Origin: Prochlorococcus sp. AG-355-N16
GTDB taxonomy: Bacteria; Cyanobacteriota; Cyanobacteriia; PCC-6307; Cyanobiaceae
Direction: 5' to 3'
Length of the DNA: 64,000 nucleotides
NCBI GenBank assembly: GCA_003278545.1
Contig: QCEF01000006.1
Coordinates: 1-64,000 of the forward strand
Position numbers and translations under genes: made by a program. Positions 9,590 to 16,489 of the stretch are shown piece after piece. The first letter of the stretch is position 1; each line of letters begins with the position of its first letter. Below the pieces are notes generated by a model that worked only from the letters and a program-made list of their open reading frames with translations, did no database searches and was not told the DNA's origin.

Positions 9590-9711
9590 TTAAAATATTT
9601 TGATTAAAACGCACCAGTTTGTAAGTTAGCGATTATTTAGCGATTAAATGCATATCTTTGCAATATTATGCGGCATTTTGAATCTCATATAAATCCCAAT
9701 AAGCGTTTCAT

Positions 9712-9975
9712 TTAAGCAACAAGTTCGATCGAATATACAGTATCCTTACAATTATTTTTTTTATCCCATTCCTTTGCGATAGGAGATTCCATCTCTGCGC
9801 CTAATTTTTCTAAGTCAGTACAATTCATTAATAAATGAGATTTGTGTTCGTTGACTTTTACAAACTCATAGTCAGTTACAAACTCCTTGCACATTTCTTC
9901 AAGAAATAATGTCGTTACATCATTTTTAAATTCTTCAAATGTACAGCTAAAAGTAGAAATGATGAGAGTGTTCAT
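9712..9975 (-). CDS. Hypothetical protein, 87 aa
   Basis: ORF; start abuts a terminator-like hairpin. Confidence 0.5.
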   Translation of the reverse strand: MNTLIISTFSCTFEEFKNDVTTLFLEEMCKEFVTDYEFVKVNEHKSHLLMNCTDLEKLGAEMESPIAKEWDKKNNCKDTVYSIELVA

Positions 9976-9977
9976 AA

Positions 9978-10005
9978 AAAAAGGAGCTAATTGCTCCTTA
10001 TTTTA
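9978..10005 (-). terminator. Rho-independent terminator-like hairpin immediately upstream of an ATG
   Basis: Minus strand: AAGGAGC AATTA GCTCCTTTTTTTATG. Confidence 0.6.
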
Positions 10006-10025
10006 GATCTACTGTCAATCTCAAT

Positions 10026-10298
10026 CTATGAGTAGACTTTGGCAACTATTGGGCCAGCTTCTTCATCAGTAAATACGGGTGTGGTTTCCCAATTTAGAAA
10101 TTCACCCCATTCAGCGGCATGTTGATATATTGCTTTTGGATCATCAGTCTTTAAAACTATCCAACCCTCTAAAGATCCGGGCGCGTGATATCTTCCAATC
10201 ATCTCAACTCCAGGATAATCTCCCCCTCCACCAAGAAATTTTTCTGCACCTTTTTGATGATATCCGGCCTTAAATGACCAATGCTGAACGTAAAGCAT
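10026..10298 (-). CDS. DUF3303-like protein, 90 aa
   Basis: MLYVQHWSFKAGYHQKGAEKFL…GRYHAPGSLEGWIVLKTDDPKAIYQHAAEWGEFLNWETTPVFTDEEA pattern recalled from DUF3303. Confidence 0.65.
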   Translation of the reverse strand: MLYVQHWSFKAGYHQKGAEKFLGGGGDYPGVEMIGRYHAPGSLEGWIVLKTDDPKAIYQHAAEWGEFLNWETTPVFTDEEAGPIVAKVYS

Positions 10299-10482
10299 TT
10301 TATTTTTTAATTTTTATTGGCTTTTTATTACTAGCAAAAAAAATAATTCCTGAAAATAAATATTGTTAATTGCCACTTATTTTAAATCGACCGTCAATTA
10401 TTAAAAATATCTCCTATGAAGTCTTTTAAAAGTTGGCAGTTTTAATGAGATTTGCTTTTATGAGTGTAGAGTTATTGTTATT

Positions 10483-10608
10483 ATGCAAATCTCATTTTTT
10501 GCAAAAGTAGTTTTGTTTTTAACTCTTTATTGTATTTCAGATTTATCAATTAAAAATAATATTTTGAGAAAATTAATGAATAGAGCTAATAGAGCTAAAA
10601 AAATTTAA
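10483..10608 (+). CDS. 41-aa small ORF MQISFFAKVVLFLTLYCISDLSIKNNILRKLMNRANRAKKI
   Basis: Hand translation; hydrophobic N-term, basic C-term; just upstream of the 37-aa ORF at 10621. Confidence 0.35.
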   Translation: MQISFFAKVVLFLTLYCISDLSIKNNILRKLMNRANRAKKI

Positions 10609-10620
10609 ACTTCCCAATCA

Positions 10621-10734
10621 ATGGAATTTTTAATTAATTTTTGGAATAATCAACCCACTATAGTTATGGGAATAGGTGTAGCAATATTTGTATTATTAGG
10701 AATTTATATATCTCTACTCCAGACATATCAATAA
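10621..10734 (+). CDS. 37-aa single-TM small protein MEFLINFWNNQPTIVMGIGVAIFVLLGIYISLLQTYQ
   Basis: Same length and strongly similar to the ORF at 925-1038. Confidence 0.7.
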   Translation: MEFLINFWNNQPTIVMGIGVAIFVLLGIYISLLQTYQ

Positions 10735-10739
10735 ATTAG

Positions 10740-11054
10740 TTAAATATTTTTCTTAATTTTTTCTAGATTCCATTTATCAAATATTAATTTCATTTCTCTT
10801 TCGTAGTGTCTAACTTTCTTTGCAAAAGGTAGTTGTTGAATAATTATCCCAAAGGGAAATTTAAAAAAAGAAGAGACATAAACAATATAAAACTCGACAA
10901 ATGAAGGTTTTGGTGGGACAGGTAAATTTTTTATATATGCCCAATTAATGCAAGGTTCTAGTTGCTTATCACTAGCGACAATATTCTTTTTACATCTCCA
11001 CCAAGAGAATAGATAAATGCAAATAAAAATCGGTAAAGGAAGAAGTCGCAACAT
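10740..11054 (-). CDS. Hypothetical protein, 104 aa
   Basis: ORF with hydrophobic N-terminus. Confidence 0.5.
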   Translation of the reverse strand: MLRLLPLPIFICIYLFSWWRCKKNIVASDKQLEPCINWAYIKNLPVPPKPSFVEFYIVYVSSFFKFPFGIIIQQLPFAKKVRHYEREMKLIFDKWNLEKIKKNI

Positions 11055-11148
11055 TAATTAAAAGGGTATTTCTTCAGGAGTTATTGGTTCAGGATAACCA
11101 AGCCTTAATTTACATGCGGCGCAAGTAGTAAGCGCCTTATTTGTGCAG

Positions 11149-11193
11149 GTGCTTTGGGAGCATTAGCTCACAAGTTCGAATCCTGTCGCCCCA
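11149..11193 (+). repeat. Degenerate tRNA-Pro 3'-half copy 3
   Basis: GGTGCTTTGGGAGCATTAGCTCACAAGTTCGAATCCTGTCGCCCCA. Confidence 0.75.
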
Positions 11194-11336
11194 ATCAGTC
11201 ATACCAAAGGATAGAAATAATGTAGCTTGTCTCATTTTGCGAAAGGGGAGCTAGAAGGGGGGCTAGGAAATATTAATTGATATCGTCACTTACTTATCTA
11301 TTGCCTTTATATAAGTTTTAGTAAGCATTTCATAAA

Positions 11337-12608
11337 CTAAACAATATCGCTGATAACAGATTCATATCCATGACCAGTTAAGTAATCACTCATTTGAGTT
11401 TGGTTCTGATAATTTGCATACTGGATATTTCCATCAGCATGCATTAAAGATCTTAAATAAACATCCCCATCATTGGTCTTCCAATACACTTCCTGAAAAC
11501 CATCACCGTCATAATCACCAGATGCTTTTACAGAAAGATTGTCATAAAGTAAATCATTCTGAAATCTGACCTGACTGTTAAGTGCTAAACGATCAATAGT
11601 TTCTCCATTTACAACCAGATAACGGTCAGATCCCTTTGCTCCAAATTGACAAGGAGCTGGAGTTACTCCATCATTCAAAAATCCACCATTTGAATTTCCT
11701 ACTGCAATTAATGGGTCATCATAAATACCAACTACTCTTGTTCCACCACCTTGTCCATAATCTGAGTAATCGATTTGACCAGTAACAGAATCTATCTTTC
11801 CTGCTGCCCAACGACCACTAACTTTATTTGTATAGATTGCATCCAATACTCCGTCATTATTGACATCTAATTTTCCTTGATACTTATAGGAGTTTTTTAA
11901 TTCATCAGAGACACTACCAGAATTAGCATGTAAGTTACCATCAAAATCTTGAATACCTTTAAGGAAATAGGAGTTGCCGGTGGTGTGATTGCCAATATTT
12001 TCGAGATTCCATATTTCTTTAAGTGCTTGCAAATCAACATCTTGATACCACCTCATTACTTGGCCGTTGTAATCATCATGCCACCCCATGACAGTTGGAG
12101 ATCCAAAACTTTCTGAAGGAGATGAGAATGCTGCATCCCCATCAGAATTATCCCAAGGATGTTCTAATCCCAAAAGATGACCAAGCTCGTGAATAAAAAC
12201 TTTTTTCCATGATTCTTCTGACATATTTGATGAAGGAATATCACCTGTCATTGTTATGTGCACTGGATTATTGTATGAAGGATTCCATTGCCCCCCGACA
12301 GCATATCCGTCCTCAAGATTATGAATTAATATTGGTGCATCTGCCTCGGCTAATGAATTGACTTCTTTAATTTCTAACGCCAAAAATTGATTTAATTTAG
12401 AAATTGTTTCTCTAATGGCTGAAAATTGTGCTGTAGTCGGAGATATTGTTGTTGTATTTACTTGGTAACCTAATTCACTACTGTAAATAGACCAATTATC
12501 GCCACCTGGAGAAATATATAATTTTATTGTGTGGTCATTGCCAGCCCATAAATTTATATCATCAATTTCTGACTGAGACATTATTAAATCTCTGGCTAAT
12601 ATTGTCAA
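11337..12608 (-). CDS. Secreted zinc metalloprotease (HELGHLLGLEH) with shared C-terminal module (copy C, long subtype)
   Basis: HExxHxxGxxH and downstream VMGW Met-turn-like motif; C-term aligns with the family. Confidence 0.85.
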   Translation of the reverse strand: MTILARDLIMSQSEIDDINLWAGNDHTIKLYISPGGDNWSIYSSELGYQVNTTTISPTTAQFSAIRETISKLNQFLALEIKEVNSLAEADAPILIHNLEDGYAVGGQWNPSYNNPVHITMTGDIPSSNMSEESWKKVFIHELGHLLGLEHPWDNSDGDAAFSSPSESFGSPTVMGWHDDYNGQVMRWYQDVDLQALKEIWNLENIGNHTTGNSYFLKGIQDFDGNLHANSGSVSDELKNSYKYQGKLDVNNDGVLDAIYTNKVSGRWAAGKIDSVTGQIDYSDYGQGGGTRVVGIYDDPLIAVGNSNGGFLNDGVTPAPCQFGAKGSDRYLVVNGETIDRLALNSQVRFQNDLLYDNLSVKASGDYDGDGFQEVYWKTNDGDVYLRSLMHADGNIQYANYQNQTQMSDYLTGHGYESVISDIV

Positions 12609-12920
12609 AATTGGGATTTTCTAACTCGCTAAAATATAGCTAACTTTTCTAAAAATAAAAGTTCAAAAAATTCAGAAAATCATATCACTTACTGCAGGCT
12701 CATATCAGTTATTTGTTAAATACAAGGTCTTTTGAGCCTTTCGCCCAGATTAACTTCTCACGATTCTTAAATAATCTTTGAACAAACCCAGTTCGATCAT
12801 TCGCGATAGCTTATTCAGCTTTGATTGAAACAATAAAAGATCAAAATTAAAAATGATTATTAAATTGTTGAAAATAAAGGGATCCTAAATTAACATTTTT
12901 TTAAATGAACTTCACGAAAA

Positions 12921-14072
12921 TTGGCACTAAAGATTGGAAATTATGTTGTTGAGTATTCTTCTGATAGCTACAGTAAGTCGCTAAAATCCGGCGAAGCTAT
13001 TGTTGATACCTCAGAGGAAGGAAATAATTTTTATTTCAACTCCAGTGCGACCTTGTATCAAGATGGTATTACTTGGATGATCCCTGGTATAGCTATAGGA
13101 GGAGAAGGTAACGATACTTATTATATTGGGATGAATGAATTTGGGATTATAGGAGATGCATCAACTTCATCTTCTGATATTCTTGACTTATATGACTATG
13201 CGTCGAATCTTACAGAATTCTATTCAATAGAAGAAAGACATATATTTGTTCAAACCTACTGGGGAGCTACTGCATTGATCATAGATGGGCTAAATGCCCG
13301 CGGAAGTATAGAAAAAATAAGTTTTTATGATTTATCAGTTTCTGGTTCTCCTGATTCAATGTCTAGTCTATTGAATTCTTATAAAACTAAAGAGGACCAA
13401 ACATTTGATCAATTGATATCAAACAACTTATTTAGACCGTCATTAATGGGGGTCAACTCTGCTGATGAGGTTAGAAATATTATTGAAGCAGTTAATGAGA
13501 ACAGTAACAGTAAGCCGCTTTCTTTAAATTTAAATTCAAATTACCTTTTAGGAGGACTTAGAGATTATGGTGGAAATCTACATGGAGGACAATCAGCTGA
13601 ATCCCGTTCTTACTATAAATATCAGGGATCTCTTGATGTAAACAATGATGGTTTAAAAGAAGAAATATTTACCAATAAAAAGAGTGGAAGATGGGCAACT
13701 ATTTCTTTAGATCAAGAACTTAAAACCACAAATTACGAAGAACACCAAGAAGGAGGCATTACCAGAGTTGTAGGAATCTATATAGATCCTTTAGTTACTT
13801 CAGGAGATGTAATTGCAGGAAGTGATCATGATAGTCAAAGAAGATTCCAGAATGACTTAAAGATAGATAATCTCTTAGTTAAAACCGCAGGTGATTATGA
13901 TAGTGATGGTTTTCAGGAGGTCTATTGGAAGACATCTGATGGAACTGCTTACTTGAGAGCTTTAATGCATGCTGATGGAAATATTCAATATGCAAACTAT
14001 CAATCTGAAGCTCAGATGAGTGATTATTTGACTAGTAATGGATTTAATTCAGTTATTAGCGATATTCTTTAG
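12921..14072 (+). CDS. Secreted protein with one RTX-like motif (GGEGNDTYYIG) and shared C-terminal module (copy D)
   Basis: TTG start; C-term from ~13542. Confidence 0.8.
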   Translation: MALKIGNYVVEYSSDSYSKSLKSGEAIVDTSEEGNNFYFNSSATLYQDGITWMIPGIAIGGEGNDTYYIGMNEFGIIGDASTSSSDILDLYDYASNLTEFYSIEERHIFVQTYWGATALIIDGLNARGSIEKISFYDLSVSGSPDSMSSLLNSYKTKEDQTFDQLISNNLFRPSLMGVNSADEVRNIIEAVNENSNSKPLSLNLNSNYLLGGLRDYGGNLHGGQSAESRSYYKYQGSLDVNNDGLKEEIFTNKKSGRWATISLDQELKTTNYEEHQEGGITRVVGIYIDPLVTSGDVIAGSDHDSQRRFQNDLKIDNLLVKTAGDYDSDGFQEVYWKTSDGTAYLRALMHADGNIQYANYQSEAQMSDYLTSNGFNSVISDIL

Positions 14073-14091
14073 GTAAGATATGTTATTTATA

Positions 14092-14127
14092 GAACACTAG
14101 GTCGCAGGTTTGAATCCTGTAGCCAAG
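14092..14127 (+). repeat. Degenerate tRNA-Pro 3'-end copy 4
   Basis: GAACACTAGGTCGCAGGTTTGAATCCTGTAGCCAAGA vs GAGCACTAGGTCGCAGGTTCGAATCCTGTCGCCCCGA. Confidence 0.7.
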
Positions 14128-14249
14128 ATTGACTTCACACGATTCTTAAATACTCTCTAGGCAGTCATTTGCTATACCTTGCATAGCTATGCTGATTCAA
14201 TTACTCATTATCAGTCTTATATGTTAATATTCTAAAAATTTTTCTTAAA

Positions 14250-15329
14250 ATGTACCTTCTTGAGGACAAAGGGAAAGTAGCTCTATATAGAAATGATAGT
14301 AATGCAATAATCATCAAATATGGAGATAAGACATTTAATTTAGCTAAATTTGGAATTTTATGGGATTACAATACTGAGGTAAAAGGCCACGGCTGGCATG
14401 CTATCTCGGCGGATATATTTGATGATCCACTATCTGCAAATGACGGGAATATATTATTAATCTGGAGGAGAGGAAATGGAGGTTTATGGCAAGCTTTATC
14501 CTTTTCTAATGAAGATGGAATGCCTCTTGGTATGTACGGGACCACTGGATATTTTTATTCTACAGAAGAGATGAGATCAGTCACTCCCGATACTCCAGAG
14601 AGTGCCGCTTTACAAAGTGATATTACTTTTGGTCAGGATCGATCTATCACCACCGCTGGTGTATGGGTAACAACCTCTACAGAGGAACATGAAACATGGG
14701 AAAAAAATCAAATAAGCGTTTTATTTCCAGATATCTACTATGGAGTAGCTAAAGAAAGTTCACAAGAATATTCCGTAAATCAAGAATACGAACTTGGCGG
14801 CATAAGAGATTTTGATGGTAATCCTCATGCTAATACTGTATCTATTTCTGCTGAAGCAAAGCAAGCTTATAAATATCAAGGAATATTAGATGTAAATAAT
14901 GATGGAGTAAAAGAAGCGATATTTACTAATAAAGAAACAGGTAGATGGGTAACAGCACGAACCGAGGAAGGAACCGGAGAAATTGATTACACAAATCATG
15001 GATCAGATGGCATCACCAGAATTGTTGGTATTTATGAGGATCCACTGGTGCTTTCTGGTGAGGTCGAAAAAGGTAGTGACCATGATAGTCAAAAAAGATT
15101 TCAAAATGATCTTCTAATAGATAACCTAATAGTCAAAACTTCTGGAGATTATGATGGTGATAATTTTCAAGAGGTTTATTGGAAAACTAGTGATGGAACA
15201 GCATATTTAAGAGCATTAATGCATGTAGATGGGAACATTCAATATGCAAATTATCAAAGTGAAGATCAAATGACTAATTATTTAACTACTAATGGATATG
15301 AATCAAACGTTTCTGTAATCATTTCTTAA
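14250..15329 (+). CDS. Secreted protein with unique N-terminal domain and shared C-terminal module (copy E)
   Basis: ORF 359 aa; C-term from ~14787; last ~150 nt nearly identical to copy A. Confidence 0.8.
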   Translation: MYLLEDKGKVALYRNDSNAIIIKYGDKTFNLAKFGILWDYNTEVKGHGWHAISADIFDDPLSANDGNILLIWRRGNGGLWQALSFSNEDGMPLGMYGTTGYFYSTEEMRSVTPDTPESAALQSDITFGQDRSITTAGVWVTTSTEEHETWEKNQISVLFPDIYYGVAKESSQEYSVNQEYELGGIRDFDGNPHANTVSISAEAKQAYKYQGILDVNNDGVKEAIFTNKETGRWVTARTEEGTGEIDYTNHGSDGITRIVGIYEDPLVLSGEVEKGSDHDSQKRFQNDLLIDNLIVKTSGDYDGDNFQEVYWKTSDGTAYLRALMHVDGNIQYANYQSEDQMTNYLTTNGYESNVSVIIS

Positions 15330-15338
15330 ATAAAGCTG

Positions 15339-16172
15339 CTACTTTTTTTTTCTTATAATTTTAAATAATTTTACAAATTTTTTTATTTTTGAATAAGTGA
15401 TATTTTTAAAAAAGACAAAAATATTAATAAGAGCAGTTATGATTGAAAATTTTGTTTTCTCATAAAGTACAAATGGATAAATAGCATTATTAAGTCTCTC
15501 ATTTATATTTTTTTCAACTCTATAAATTTCTATTTGATTTAAGGATTTTGCCCCTCTTCCAGCAACTCCAACATTGAATTGAGTAAAACGCTTTTTTGTG
15601 ATTGCTTTAATATCGCTAATTAATAATTTAGGTTTTGAAGTTATAAAGGCTATGTATTGAATTATTGTTTTAGCATCTTTTATTGTCTCCTCATATGGGA
15701 TAACTTTTGCAATACCTTCTTCAATAAGTGGGCGCCAAGTTTCTAAACGCCAAAGATCCTCCTCAATATTTTTTAATGCATCTTTAAAAGAAATTATATT
15801 AATAAAGCCCGTTTCATTAATGGATCTATTTTTTTTTGATATTTCTAAAAGTGAAATAACTATATCCTTAGGATCTCTTACTGATATGGTTACTGGAATT
15901 TTAAACTTTCTTATAAAATTCAAAAGTTTTTCATTAGCCGCTCCATGAGTCTTAAATACTACAAAGTTATCTAGAGTTTTTTCATTTATTTTTTTTAAAG
16001 AATTTATATCGCTTAAGTATTTTTCAGGAAGATAATTTTCAATCCAGCTTTCCAATCCTTCGATAATTATTTTCTCTTGAGGCATTCCATATTTTTCTAA
16101 AATTGCTTTTTCAGTCTCAAAAGCCAAGGTAGAACCAGATCTTGTCATCCCATAGGAAATGAATAAAGTCAT
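15339..16172 (-). CDS. Sulfotransferase-like protein
   Basis: 'ISYGMTRSGSTLAFE' PAPS-loop-like start; 'VVFKTHG…ISVRDPKDIVISLLE'. Confidence 0.65.
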   Translation of the reverse strand: MTLFISYGMTRSGSTLAFETEKAILEKYGMPQEKIIIEGLESWIENYLPEKYLSDINSLKKINEKTLDNFVVFKTHGAANEKLLNFIRKFKIPVTISVRDPKDIVISLLEISKKNRSINETGFINIISFKDALKNIEEDLWRLETWRPLIEEGIAKVIPYEETIKDAKTIIQYIAFITSKPKLLISDIKAITKKRFTQFNVGVAGRGAKSLNQIEIYRVEKNINERLNNAIYPFVLYEKTKFSIITALINIFVFFKNITYSKIKKFVKLFKIIRKKK

Positions 16173-16489
16173 GATTTATATTCAAATTTAGTAATTTCTA
16201 ATGGCACTTAAGTAATTCAAAAAGATTCTTACTACCAAATAATAATTCATAGAACTTATAAACTATAACCTTATTGAGGCGACACCTTTTTAAATCGCAA
16301 CAAAATAAATATTAGATTTTTTATTTAATATTTATTTTTTCTTTATTTTTACATGATTTCGTAAAATCAAAACCTTTATATGAGTCTTTTTACTGATATA
16401 ATCAAAATTTATTTTAAAGAGCTCTTAAAAAAGATCTAACCATTTCTAATGAAATAATCTATTTTATAAAACTTTACCCTCATTTAAGA

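Noticed and set aside
10079-10273. Plus ORF opposite the DUF3303-like gene
   Set aside because: The minus frame has a recognisable family; the plus frame is a shadow
12728-12752. Fifth tRNA-Pro remnant upstream of exoprotein D
   Set aside because: Only a weak match (GGTCTTTTGAGCCTTTCGCCCAGATT); mentioned as a candidate but not listed as a feature
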